Assembly (NCBI RefSeq): GCF_009360615.1
Contig: NZ_SPEY01000114.1
Location: 1-52,788, forward strand
From: Comamonas sp.
GTDB taxonomy: Bacteria > Pseudomonadota > Gammaproteobacteria > Burkholderiales > Burkholderiaceae_C
DNA: 52,788 nt
Direction of reading: 5' to 3'
Position numbers and translations under genes: made by a program. Under the pieces are notes generated by a model. It searched no databases. It was not told the DNA's origin and saw nothing but the letters and a program-made list of their open reading frames with translations. Positions 15,590-23,909 of this stretch are shown in pieces. Position 1 is the stretch's first letter; every line of letters begins with the position of its first letter.

Positions 15590-16969
15590 ATGGAAAACGC
15601 AGTCAATCAAGCAGAGCAGGGCGAGCAGCCCGTCACCGAATCCCAGGAGCCGCAAGCTCGAAAGCCTCAGCCTCCACACGATGGACACCGGGCGCGCATC
15701 GTGGTCGTGGGCGGTGGCGTGGCGGGGCTGGAGGTTGCCACTGCCCTGGGCAAGCTCAAGAGCGAGAGCATCGACACGGTGACGCTGGTGGACAGCGACT
15801 CCGCCCATGTCTGGAAGCCCATGCTGCACACGATTGCCGCCGGCACCCGCGATCTGGCTCAGCAGCAGACCACTTATCTTGCCCAGGCCACCGATGCCGA
15901 CTTTGCTTACCAGCCCGGTGAGATGTGTGGCCTGGACCGCGAGGCGCGAGAAATTCTGCTGGCCCCCATCTATGCACCCGATGGTCGCGAGCTGGTGGCG
16001 GGGCGGCGCCTTGCCTATGACAAGCTGGTGATTGCGGTGGGCAGCGGTGCCAACGACTTCGGCACGCCCGGCGTGCATGAGCATTGCTTCATGATCGACT
16101 CGCGTCGCAAGGCCGATGCCTTCAACCAGGAAATCCGGCTGCGCATGGTACGCTGCATGACCAGTGGCGAGCAGTTGCAGGTCGCCATCGTGGGCGGCGG
16201 TGCCACGGGGGTTGAGCTGGCGGCGGAGCTTGTCCAGCTTGCAGAGAGTGCCACGGCCTACGGCGCGCTGGGCGAGGCGGCCAAGTTTCGCATCGTGCTG
16301 ATCGAGGCAGGCTCGCGCCTGCTGCCCAGCTTTCCCGAAGAAATCTCCGAAGCCACGCGCGTGCGGCTGCAGGCCCTGGGTGTTTCCGTGATCGTCGGCG
16401 GCCGCGTCAGCCGTGCGACGGAGCAAGGGTTCGAGCTGGCCAATGGAGAGCTGATTCCCGCCAGCCTGCGTGTCTGGGCTGCCGGGGTCAAGGCGCCGGA
16501 ATTTCTGATGCAGCTGGGTTTGCAGACCACGCGCAGCAATCAGCTGCTGGTCAATGACGAGATGCAGACCAGCGACCCCGATATCTATGCCTTGGGCGAC
16601 TGTGCCAGCTATACCTTGCCGGGCAAGCAGGAGGCCTTGCCTCCCACGGCCCAGGTGGCCCACCAGCAGGCTCGCTATCTGATCGAGACCCTGCCCCATG
16701 TGCTGGAGCGTCCCGGTGCCAAACCCGTAGGCTTTGCCTACCGCGACTTTGGCGCCCTGGTGTCCCTCGCACATTACGACGCCTATGGCTCGCTGGGAAA
16801 GTTCGGCCTGTTCAACGGCGGCGTGATCCGTGGCCGAATGGCCATGCTCAGCCACATCATGCTGTACCGCTCGCACCAGGCGCGGCTCTACGGCTTCTGG
16901 CGCGGTGGCCTGCTGTGGCTGATCGATCTGATGAATGCGCGGCTGCGCCCCTCCATCCGTCTGGACTGA
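15590..16969 (+). CDS. ndh: Type II NADH dehydrogenase (NDH-2) family flavoprotein
   Basis: 459 residues. NDH-2 enzymes oxidise NADH and reduce quinone at the inner face of the membrane without pumping protons. Two nucleotide-binding motifs are visible: GGGVAG (41-46, FAD) and GGGATG (202-207, NADH), plus the FAD-contacting YALGDCA and the quinone-site-like QVAHQQARYL. The C-terminal GFWRGGLLWLIDLMNARLRP segment is an amphipathic membrane anchor. The first ~33 residues are polar and Pro/Gln-rich, longer than usual; ATG at 15590 has only a weak AGGG site. The gene ends one base away from the end of the convergent PLD-family gene. Confidence 0.9.
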   Translation: MENAVNQAEQGEQPVTESQEPQARKPQPPHDGHRARIVVVGGGVAGLEVATALGKLKSESIDTVTLVDSDSAHVWKPMLHTIAAGTRDLAQQQTTYLAQATDADFAYQPGEMCGLDREAREILLAPIYAPDGRELVAGRRLAYDKLVIAVGSGANDFGTPGVHEHCFMIDSRRKADAFNQEIRLRMVRCMTSGEQLQVAIVGGGATGVELAAELVQLAESATAYGALGEAAKFRIVLIEAGSRLLPSFPEEISEATRVRLQALGVSVIVGGRVSRATEQGFELANGELIPASLRVWAAGVKAPEFLMQLGLQTTRSNQLLVNDEMQTSDPDIYALGDCASYTLPGKQEALPPTAQVAHQQARYLIETLPHVLERPGAKPVGFAYRDFGALVSLAHYDAYGSLGKFGLFNGGVIRGRMAMLSHIMLYRSHQARLYGFWRGGLLWLIDLMNARLRPSIRLD

Positions 16970-16970
16970 G

Positions 16971-18641
16971 CTACAAAAGCCCTTCGATGGGCAGCCAGCT
17001 CAGAACCCGCACCATGAAGCGTTGCCACCAGCTGGTGCCGGGGTCCGCACTGAAGACCTGGGTTTCATGGGGCGGCTGGGGATTCTGGCCCGTCCAGCTC
17101 AGCCTGCCCTGCGCGTCCAGCTGCACCTTGTAGGCCATGCGCGGCAGATGCTGATCCAGGCTGGTGCTGACCTGCTGGCTCAGGGCTGGGTCTTGGATGA
17201 CCACGCCCATTTCGGTATTGAGCACGGCCGAGCGCGGATCGAAGTTGAAGGAGCCGACAAAGAGCTGCTTGCCGTCGACTGCGAAGGTCTTGGCATGCAG
17301 GCTGGCGCCGGAGCTGCCCGTGGTGGTGGAGCTGCCGCTCAGCGCGGCAGGTGACGGGGCTTCGCGCCTGGGGGCCTTTTCGGCAACCTCGCTCTTTGGC
17401 GTCTTGTCCGGACCGGTGGCTGCGGGCTGGCTGCGCAGATCGATCTGGCGGCGCATCTCGTAGAGTTCCACGCCCATCTTCAGTAGCGGCTTGCGATATT
17501 TCTCGTAGCCTGCGTGCACTACGGCCACATCGGTCGCCTCCAGGCTGTTGGTCAGAATGCGCACCCGCACCCCTTGCTGGCGCAGGAGTCCAAAGGCGTC
17601 GACCCCAGCCTGGGTGGGTACGAAATAGGGCGACACCACTTCCAGCAACTGCTGCGGCTTGCCAATCACCGGCTGGAGCTGGGACATCAGCAGGTCCTCG
17701 GGCGCTGCCTCGCGCAAGACCTTGGCCGGGTCGTCGCTGACCAGGGTGGTCTCCGCCCATTGCAGCGGCAGTTGACCCGCCAGCAAGTCGGTGCTGAAGC
17801 GGCTGCGGCTCACGGCCTGCACATAGGCCTGAGACTCCGGGCGATTCACATCGGCGTGCAGGCCTGCATAGACTTTGTCCACGGCCTGCTGCGGCATGGC
17901 AGGCAGCAGGCTGGCGGCCGGGTAGGCGGAGGGGCTATTCCAGTACCGGTCGAACTCCGCTGCCACCTCGCCCACCACCGAGCCGGTGGCCACCACGTCG
18001 AGGTCGGCGAACAGCACGCCATCGGAGGCGGCAAAGTACTCGTCGCCGATATTGCGCCCGCCCACGATGGTGGCGGCGGAGTCGGCCGTATAGCTCTTGT
18101 TGTGCATGCGCCGCTGGGTGCGCGCGAAGTCCGTGACGTAGCCGATCGCCTTGGGCGTGCGCAGGGCGAAGGGGTTGAACAGTCGTACCTCGATCTGCGG
18201 ATGCTGGTCCAGGGCTGCCAGCATGGCGTCCATGCCACCGGTGCCGCCATCGTCCAGCAGCAGGCGCACCCGCACGCCGCGGTCTGCCGCAAGCAGCAGC
18301 TCGTCGAGCAGCAAATGGCCTGTGGTGTCGTTGCGCCAGATGTAGTACTGCACATCGAGGGTGCGCTGCGCGGCTCGGGCCAGCAGGGCGCGGGCAGCAT
18401 AGGCGTCATGGGCATCGGCCAGCATGTGAATGCCGCTTTGCCCCGGATGCGCCTGTTGCAGCGGCTCGAGAGCCTGGCCGAGCCGGGTTTGCAGTGCCTG
18501 TTCGGCACTCAGCGCCTGTGTGGCAGTGCGATCCGGCATGGGCGGCAGGCCGCAGCCTGTCAGCAATCCCGCAATCAGCAGGGTTGCAGCCGTGCCGCGC
18601 CACAGGGGGATTTCGGGTCTCGAGGCCTGTGTGTTTTGCAT
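16971..18641 (-). CDS. Phospholipase D / cardiolipin synthase-like lipoprotein
   Basis: 556 residues with both HKD catalytic motifs: H180-x-K182-x4-D187 (HNKSYTAD) and H449-x-K451-x4-D456 (HAKTFAVD), each followed by GG/GSxN-type residues. The N-terminus has a lipobox with Cys30 (LLTGC), so the enzyme is probably attached to the outer or inner membrane on the periplasmic side. Members resemble E. coli ClsC/YmdC (cardiolipin synthesis) and other PLD-family proteins; which reaction this one performs cannot be told. A Pro/Ser-rich insertion (~405-447) lies before the second HKD motif. The gene is 22 bp downstream of the PhoD-like gene, same strand, likely co-transcribed. Confidence 0.9.
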   Translation of the reverse strand: MQNTQASRPEIPLWRGTAATLLIAGLLTGCGLPPMPDRTATQALSAEQALQTRLGQALEPLQQAHPGQSGIHMLADAHDAYAARALLARAAQRTLDVQYYIWRNDTTGHLLLDELLLAADRGVRVRLLLDDGGTGGMDAMLAALDQHPQIEVRLFNPFALRTPKAIGYVTDFARTQRRMHNKSYTADSAATIVGGRNIGDEYFAASDGVLFADLDVVATGSVVGEVAAEFDRYWNSPSAYPAASLLPAMPQQAVDKVYAGLHADVNRPESQAYVQAVSRSRFSTDLLAGQLPLQWAETTLVSDDPAKVLREAAPEDLLMSQLQPVIGKPQQLLEVVSPYFVPTQAGVDAFGLLRQQGVRVRILTNSLEATDVAVVHAGYEKYRKPLLKMGVELYEMRRQIDLRSQPAATGPDKTPKSEVAEKAPRREAPSPAALSGSSTTTGSSGASLHAKTFAVDGKQLFVGSFNFDPRSAVLNTEMGVVIQDPALSQQVSTSLDQHLPRMAYKVQLDAQGRLSWTGQNPQPPHETQVFSADPGTSWWQRFMVRVLSWLPIEGLL

Positions 18642-18663
18642 GACCCGAGTATGCCGCAGCGCA

Positions 18664-20271
18664 TCAGGCGATCTTCACAGGGCCAGGGCGGCGATCCTCC
18701 ACCACAAAGCGTGCCAGTGTGTAGAGATTGCTGTCGGCCTGGAGCGGGTTGCTCACGGCGCGCAGCTCCGTGGTCATGGACTGCGGCGTGATCTCCACGA
18801 GGCTGTAGCCGCGCTCCTCGCAGCGTGCGAAAACCACCTGGGGGTTGTGGGCCACGATGGCATCGACCCTGGCCTGCGTCGTGCCGCTGTGCGAGCTGAT
18901 GGAGGTGCCGCAGAATTCGCTGGCGATCACCGGATTGGCCTTGTCCGGAGCCTGGTCGGCCTGGGCTGCAATGGCGCAGACATAGTTCTGGTGAATGTCT
19001 CCACCGAGCAGCACGCTGTTGCGTGGCGGGCTTTCGGCAATCTGGCGCACCAGGCGCTGGCGGGCCAGGGGGTAGCCGTCCCAGCTGTCGGTCGACTGTC
19101 GTCCATTGGGATGCCTGCGGGTCGAGAACAGGGTGGTCTGCACCACAGTGCTCCAGCGGGGGGCATCGACACTTTGGCGTGCATCCCCCTGGAGTTGCCG
19201 GGCCAGCCAGCGCTCCTGGTCCCAACCCAGAAAGCTGCGAGCCGGGTCCAGAAGGGCCGGGCATTCGTCCGGGTCCACGGTGCCGGTGCTGGCCTTTCCC
19301 TCGGTGCGGCAGGCCTGCAGGTCACGATACTGGCGGCCGTCCAGCAGATGCAATCGGGCCAGCCTGCCCCACTGAAGGGTGCGGTACAGCGCCAGGCCCT
19401 GAAAGCTGCGCTGCAAGGCGCCGTCGCGCAGTGGCATGTTTTCGTAGAAAGCCTGCCAGGCCGCCATGCGCCTAGCCAGAAAGTGAGTGCTGTCCCCTTT
19501 TCCGAACTGGCCTGCGTAGTCGTTCTCGACTTCGTGGTCGTCCCAGATGACCGACCAGTTGCACACGGCATGGGCGGCCTGCAGATGGGGGTCGCTCTTG
19601 TGCAGTGCGTAGCGGTCGCGGTAGTCCTGCAAGGTCTGGGCAGTACGCAGCGGCTGCGCACGCGCCAGTCCATCGGGCTTGGCCGGTTGCGCATATTCAT
19701 AGATGTAGTCGCCGAGAAACAGCACCAGATCGGGCGAGGCCTGCGCGGCATCGGCCCAGGCGCTGTAGAAGCCATGCTCCCAGCGCTGGCAGGAGGCCAC
19801 GGCCAGGCGCAGCCTGCGCATATCGGCTCCGGCCGCCGGGGCGGTGCGGCAGCGTGCGGTGGTGCTGAAGGCATCGCCACAGCGGAAACGGTAGAAATAC
19901 CAGCGGTCAGGGTTCAGGCCGTTGACCTGCACATGGACGGCATGGCCCCATTCGGCCCTGGCCTGGGTCTGCCCATGGGCCACGGTCTGGCGGAACTGGG
20001 CATCATGGGCCACTTCCCAATGCACGGTCTGTGCTGCCAGGTCTGGGGCGGCCGCTGTGCCCAGATAGGCCAGAGGCCCTGTCAGCCGCGTCCAGATCAG
20101 GATGTTGTCGGGCTCCGGGTCGCCGCTGGCCACCCCCAGTGTGAACGGGTTGTGGGTCAGTGACTCCGAGGCGCGGGTCCAGGCGGGCAGGGCGCCCATG
20201 GCCGTGGCAAGGCTGGAGGCCATCAGAAAGCGCCGGCGCTCCGGCGCGGGCGTGTAAAGACGAGAAAACAT
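18664..20271 (-). CDS. Tat-exported PhoD-type alkaline phosphatase/phosphodiesterase
   Basis: 535 residues from the ATG at 20271; an in-frame ATG 22 codons upstream would bury the signal. The leader has a twin-arginine motif (RRRFLM, 12-17) and a hydrophobic stretch, so the folded, metal-loaded enzyme should be exported by Tat. An N-terminal PhoD_N domain (FTLGVASGDPEPDNILIWTRL) precedes the metallophosphatase domain with VASCQRWEHGFY, FLGDYIYEY, WDDHEVENDY and GGDIHQNY metal-binding motifs. PhoD enzymes cleave phosphodiesters and monoesters with Ca/Fe. Adjacent to the PLD-family gene, suggesting a shared phospholipid or phosphodiester role. Confidence 0.92.
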   Translation of the reverse strand: MFSRLYTPAPERRRFLMASSLATAMGALPAWTRASESLTHNPFTLGVASGDPEPDNILIWTRLTGPLAYLGTAAAPDLAAQTVHWEVAHDAQFRQTVAHGQTQARAEWGHAVHVQVNGLNPDRWYFYRFRCGDAFSTTARCRTAPAAGADMRRLRLAVASCQRWEHGFYSAWADAAQASPDLVLFLGDYIYEYAQPAKPDGLARAQPLRTAQTLQDYRDRYALHKSDPHLQAAHAVCNWSVIWDDHEVENDYAGQFGKGDSTHFLARRMAAWQAFYENMPLRDGALQRSFQGLALYRTLQWGRLARLHLLDGRQYRDLQACRTEGKASTGTVDPDECPALLDPARSFLGWDQERWLARQLQGDARQSVDAPRWSTVVQTTLFSTRRHPNGRQSTDSWDGYPLARQRLVRQIAESPPRNSVLLGGDIHQNYVCAIAAQADQAPDKANPVIASEFCGTSISSHSGTTQARVDAIVAHNPQVVFARCEERGYSLVEITPQSMTTELRAVSNPLQADSNLYTLARFVVEDRRPGPVKIA

Positions 20272-20357
20272 GGCGATGCTGTGGTGTGGGGTTTTTGTAG
20301 CCAGTGGCTGGAAGTATCTCCCCGACTCCACAGGCATCGCCGCGGTTTACCGCAGCT

Positions 20358-21335
20358 TTACGCGTTGACCAGTACCAGCTTGCCCTGTACCTGGCGCGAT
20401 CCCATGCGCTCATAGGCGGCGAACAGCTCGCTCATGGGCATGGTGCGGTCGATCACGGGCTTGATCCTGCCCTGGGCCCACCATTGAGACAGCTCCTGCA
20501 TCATGGCTGCATTGTTCTGAGGCTCGCGCTTGGCGAAGTCGCCCCAGAATACGCCGACCAGGGAAGCGCCCTTGAGCAGAGGCAGGTTCAGCGGCAGCGA
20601 GGGGATGGGGCCGGAGGCGAAGCCGATGATCAGATAGCGGCCGCGCCAGGCAATGGAGCGGAAGGCCGGTTCGGCGAAGTCGCCGCCCACAGGATCGTAG
20701 ATCACGTCGGGACCCTTGCCGTCGGTCGCGGCCTTGATGGCTTCCCGCAGATCGCCCTGGCTGTAGTTGATGGTGACGTCTGCACCTTGCGCCTTGCACA
20801 GCGCACATTTCTCGTCGGTGGAGGCCGCAGCAATCACCTGTGCACCGGCCGCCTTGGCAATCTGTATGGCGGCCGTGCCGACGCCGCCCGCAGCGCCCAG
20901 CACAAGCACGGTCTCGCCGGCCTTGAGCTGACCGCGGTCCATCAGCGCATGATGGGAGGTGGCGTAGGTCATGATGAAGGCGGCGGCCTCGACAAAGGGG
21001 AAGTCGGCCGGAAGCGGCATGCACATGGCGGCAGGTGCCAGCGTATGCGTGGCGAACCCGCCCGTGCCCGAGAGGCAGGCCACATGCTGGCCCACCTTGA
21101 GATGTTTGACGCCTTCGCCCACGGCCTGCACCACACCGGCATATTCCGAGCCCGGCACAAAGGGCAGGGCCGGCTTGATCTGGTATTTGTTCTGCACGAT
21201 CAGCAGATCGGGAAAGTTCAGGCTGGCAGCCTTGACTTCCAGCAGCACCTGGCCCGGGCCTGGCTGCGGCGTGGGCTGCTCGGTCCATTTCAGGGTCTCG
21301 ACCCCGGTGGGGGTGGTGCAAAGCCATGCGTGCAT
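20358..21335 (-). CDS. Zinc-free MDR NADPH:quinone oxidoreductase family protein
   Basis: 325 residues. The start at 21335 has AGGAG with a 7-base spacer; the frame stays open upstream but has no site. The fold is medium-chain dehydrogenase/reductase: an N-terminal GroES-like domain (PGSEYAGVVQAVGEGV) and a Rossmann domain with the AAGGVG motif (148-153). The zinc-binding Cys/His set of alcohol dehydrogenases is absent, so a quinone reductase or enoyl-reductase role with NADPH is likely. FPDLLIVQNKYQIKPALPFVPG is typical of this group in betaproteobacteria. Monocistronic, divergent from surE. Confidence 0.88.
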   Translation of the reverse strand: MHAWLCTTPTGVETLKWTEQPTPQPGPGQVLLEVKAASLNFPDLLIVQNKYQIKPALPFVPGSEYAGVVQAVGEGVKHLKVGQHVACLSGTGGFATHTLAPAAMCMPLPADFPFVEAAAFIMTYATSHHALMDRGQLKAGETVLVLGAAGGVGTAAIQIAKAAGAQVIAAASTDEKCALCKAQGADVTINYSQGDLREAIKAATDGKGPDVIYDPVGGDFAEPAFRSIAWRGRYLIIGFASGPIPSLPLNLPLLKGASLVGVFWGDFAKREPQNNAAMMQELSQWWAQGRIKPVIDRTMPMSELFAAYERMGSRQVQGKLVLVNA

Positions 21336-21442
21336 ATCTTGTCTCCTGATCTTCTTGAGGTGAGATTGGGGTGGAATCGGCTCGCAGATGATAGAAGTGT
21401 GGTGCGAATGCCGCGTGTCTCTGCCGTGACCTTGGAGCGGCC

Positions 21443-21448
21443 TACAAT
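21443..21448 (+). promoter_or_regulatory. -10 box candidate for surE with very short leader
   Basis: TACAAT ends 11 bp before the surE ATG (21460), so transcription from it would start close to or at the start codon. No Shine-Dalgarno is visible, so the surE mRNA may be nearly leaderless. No good -35 match. Confidence 0.35.
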
Positions 21449-21459
21449 CCGCCTCATCC

Positions 21460-22245
21460 ATGAAGATTCTTATTTGCAATGACGACGGCTTCCAGGCCCC
21501 AGGCATCGTGGCCTTGCACGACGCGCTGCGCACCGTGGCAGACGTCGAAGTGGTGGCGCCGGAGCACAACAACAGCGCCAAGTCCAATGCGCTGACGCTG
21601 AATGCGCCGCTGTATGTGCATCAGGCCTATAACGGCTTTCGCTACGTGAACGGCACGCCTGCGGACTGTGTGCATATCGCGCTGACCGGCCTGCTGGGAT
21701 ACCGGCCCGATCTGGTGGTCTCGGGCATCAACAACGGTGCCAACATGGGAGACGACACGATTTACTCAGGCACCGTGGGGGCTGCCATGGAAGGCTACCT
21801 GTTCGGCATTCCCTCGATTGCCTTCTCGCAGGTGGACAAGGGGTGGGCCGAGCTGGAGGCGGCGGCTGCCAAGGCCCGCCAGATGGTCCAGGAGATGCAG
21901 GCGCAGCAACTGATCGGCACGGCTCCCTGGCTGCTGAACGTGAACATTCCCAATATGCCCCTGGGTGCACTCAAGGGCGTCAAGCTGTGCCGCCTGGGGC
22001 GCCGCCACGCGGCCGAGCAGGCCATCCAGCAGCAAAGCCCGCGCGGCGAGACCATGTACTGGATCGGCAGCGCCGGGGCTGCCAAGGATGATTCCGAAGG
22101 CACGGATTTCCATGCCACGGCCCATGGTCATGTCTCCATGACGCCGCTCAAGGTCGATCTGACCGATCATGAAAACCTGGGCTACTGGGCGCAGACGGCG
22201 AGCAAGCTGGCGGGCGCGTCCACAACTTCGACGGCGGCATCGTGA
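21460..22245 (+). CDS. surE: 5'-nucleotidase SurE
   Basis: 261 residues. SurE is a metal-dependent nucleoside monophosphate and exopolyphosphate phosphatase. Metal-binding NDDG (7-10), AKSNALT, the GTPADCV segment, SGINNGANMGDD and YSGTVGAAMEG are all present. It is followed by pcm with a 4-base overlap (GTGA), then nlpD and rluD, the usual stationary-phase survival order except that rpoS is missing. The C-terminus beyond residue 245 is Ala/Thr/Ser-rich and variable. Confidence 0.97.
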   Translation: MKILICNDDGFQAPGIVALHDALRTVADVEVVAPEHNNSAKSNALTLNAPLYVHQAYNGFRYVNGTPADCVHIALTGLLGYRPDLVVSGINNGANMGDDTIYSGTVGAAMEGYLFGIPSIAFSQVDKGWAELEAAAAKARQMVQEMQAQQLIGTAPWLLNVNIPNMPLGALKGVKLCRLGRRHAAEQAIQQQSPRGETMYWIGSAGAAKDDSEGTDFHATAHGHVSMTPLKVDLTDHENLGYWAQTASKLAGASTTSTAAS

Positions 22246-23027
22246 GCGAGCGTCGTCCACCTCAGGTTCCGGGCTGGATTGCACGTTCCGTGCAAACGGC
22301 CACCAGCGTGGCGCGGCCGCCCGTCGCACCCAAACCCATCAATCCGTTGCGCGTGGCTGCCTCGCCCGTGGGGGTGGGGCTGGACTCCTCCACGGTGCGT
22401 TCCCGCATGGTCCAGCGCATCGCGGCGGCCGGGGTCAGCAATCCTGCCGTGCTGCACGCCATGGCTACGGTGGAGCGCCACCGCTTTGTCGACAGTGCCC
22501 TGGTCAACCAGGCGTATGAGGACACCAGCCTGCCTATCGGCCTGGGTCAGACCATCTCCAAGCCCAGCATCGTGGCCCGCATGATCGAGCTGCTGCTCGA
22601 CTCCGATGCGGCCAGGAGCGGTCAAGGGCGCGTGCTGGAGATCGGAACGGGTTGCGGCTACCAGGCCGCCGTGCTGTCCCTGCTCACCAAAGAGGTTTAT
22701 TCGATCGAGCGGCTGCGCGGCCTGCACGAAAAGGCGCGCAGCCACCTGCGTCCCATGCGCCTGTCCAATGTGCATCTGATTCTCGGTGACGGCATGGTGG
22801 GTTTTGCCAGCGGAGCACCCTATGCAGGCATCATCTCCGCTGCCGGCGGTGACGTGGTGCCGCAGGAGTGGTGCGATCAACTCGCCGTGGGCGGTCGCCT
22901 GGTGGCTCCGGTCGTGGTGGGCGCGGGCAAGCAGGCGCTGCTGGTGATTGACAAGAGTTCACACGGTTTTACGCAGACAGTTTTGGAAGCAGTCAACTTT
23001 GTCCCTCTAAAATCGGGGATCGCCTAG
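22242..23027 (+). CDS. pcm: Protein-L-isoaspartate O-methyltransferase
   Basis: 261 residues from the GTG that overlaps the surE stop. The enzyme methylates isoaspartyl residues using S-adenosylmethionine, to start repair of aged proteins. Diagnostic: LPIGLGQTISKPSIVA (97-112) and the SAM motif EIGTGCGYQAAVL (133-145), then ERLRGLHEKAR. An extra ~45-residue N-terminal segment rich in Pro and Arg precedes the catalytic domain compared with E. coli Pcm (208 residues). The usual post-III loop segment reads SAAGGDVVPQEW. Coupled to surE. Confidence 0.93.
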   Translation: MSERRPPQVPGWIARSVQTATSVARPPVAPKPINPLRVAASPVGVGLDSSTVRSRMVQRIAAAGVSNPAVLHAMATVERHRFVDSALVNQAYEDTSLPIGLGQTISKPSIVARMIELLLDSDAARSGQGRVLEIGTGCGYQAAVLSLLTKEVYSIERLRGLHEKARSHLRPMRLSNVHLILGDGMVGFASGAPYAGIISAAGGDVVPQEWCDQLAVGGRLVAPVVVGAGKQALLVIDKSSHGFTQTVLEAVNFVPLKSGIA

Positions 23028-23040
23028 AAGGGAATAGCTT

Positions 23041-23907
23041 ATGTTGGTATCGCGAAGTCTTGGTGCATGGGGAACGGCTGTGCTGGCAGGTGTCATCCTG
23101 GCCGGTTGTGCTGCCCAGGCAAACAGGGCTCCTGTGGAGGATCGCGGACAGTCGGCCTCCTCGTCTTCCGCTGTGGACGTCAAGTCGCTGCCCGGTGCTG
23201 AAAATGCCGGCAAGCCGGGTTACTACACCATCAAGCCCGGCGACACTCTGATCAAGATTGGTCTGGAGCACGGCCAGAGCTGGAAGGATATTGCTCGCTG
23301 GAGCAATCTGGACAATCCCAACGTGATCGAAGTCGGTCAGGTGGTGCGTGTGGTGCCGCCCGGACGTGACGTGCCTGCTGCATCGTCCGGTTCGGGCCGC
23401 GGTGTCGCGCCCGTCGTCGTAGGCGGCGGCAGCAACAGCAGCGCGGCGACGACCGCGCCCGTGACCCCTCCCGCGGCTACCGCAACGCCGGTTCCTTCCA
23501 CACCGGCCACGAGCCCGGCACCAGTTGCCAAGGGCGCCGATGATGTGAACTTCATCTGGCCCGCCAGCGGCTCGCTGATTGCCGGCTTTGACGAGCAGCG
23601 CAACAAGGGTTACGACATCAGCGGCAAGGCCGGCGATCCCGTGCTGGCTGCGGCCGATGGCCGCGTCGTGTATGCCGGTGCCGGCCTGCGTGGTTATGGC
23701 AACCTCATCATCCTCAAGCACAACAACACCTATCTGACGGCCTACGCACACAACCAGTCCCTGCTGGTCAAGGAAGATCAGGCCGTGAAGAAGGGGCAGA
23801 AGATTGCGGAGATGGGCAGCACCGATGCCGATCGCGTCAAGCTGCACTTCGAGGTGCGTCGTCAGGGCAAGCCTGTCGATCCCTCGCGCTACCTGCCCTC
23901 GCGCTGA
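23041..23907 (+). CDS. nlpD: NlpD-like lipoprotein: LysM plus degenerate LytM domain
   Basis: 288 residues. Lipobox Cys23 (LAGC); LysM peptidoglycan-binding domain at 61-104 (YYTIKPGDTLIKIG); Ala/Pro/Thr-rich linker; LytM/M23 domain ~170-286. The zinc ligands are not conserved: the HxxxD site reads NKGYD and the HxH site reads KLHFEV, so the domain is almost certainly inactive. In E. coli NlpD, an inactive LytM protein, activates the amidase AmiC at the division septum; the same role is likely. It lies 14 bp after pcm and 3 bp before rluD. rpoS, which often follows nlpD, is absent here. Confidence 0.9.
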   Translation: MLVSRSLGAWGTAVLAGVILAGCAAQANRAPVEDRGQSASSSSAVDVKSLPGAENAGKPGYYTIKPGDTLIKIGLEHGQSWKDIARWSNLDNPNVIEVGQVVRVVPPGRDVPAASSGSGRGVAPVVVGGGSNSSAATTAPVTPPAATATPVPSTPATSPAPVAKGADDVNFIWPASGSLIAGFDEQRNKGYDISGKAGDPVLAAADGRVVYAGAGLRGYGNLIILKHNNTYLTAYAHNQSLLVKEDQAVKKGQKIAEMGSTDADRVKLHFEVRRQGKPVDPSRYLPSR

Positions 23908-23909
23908 GC

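Noticed and set aside
23041..23907. Active M23 peptidase call for the NlpD-like protein
   Set aside because: The zinc ligands of the HxxxD and HxH motifs are not kept, unlike in the 2578-3459 protein.
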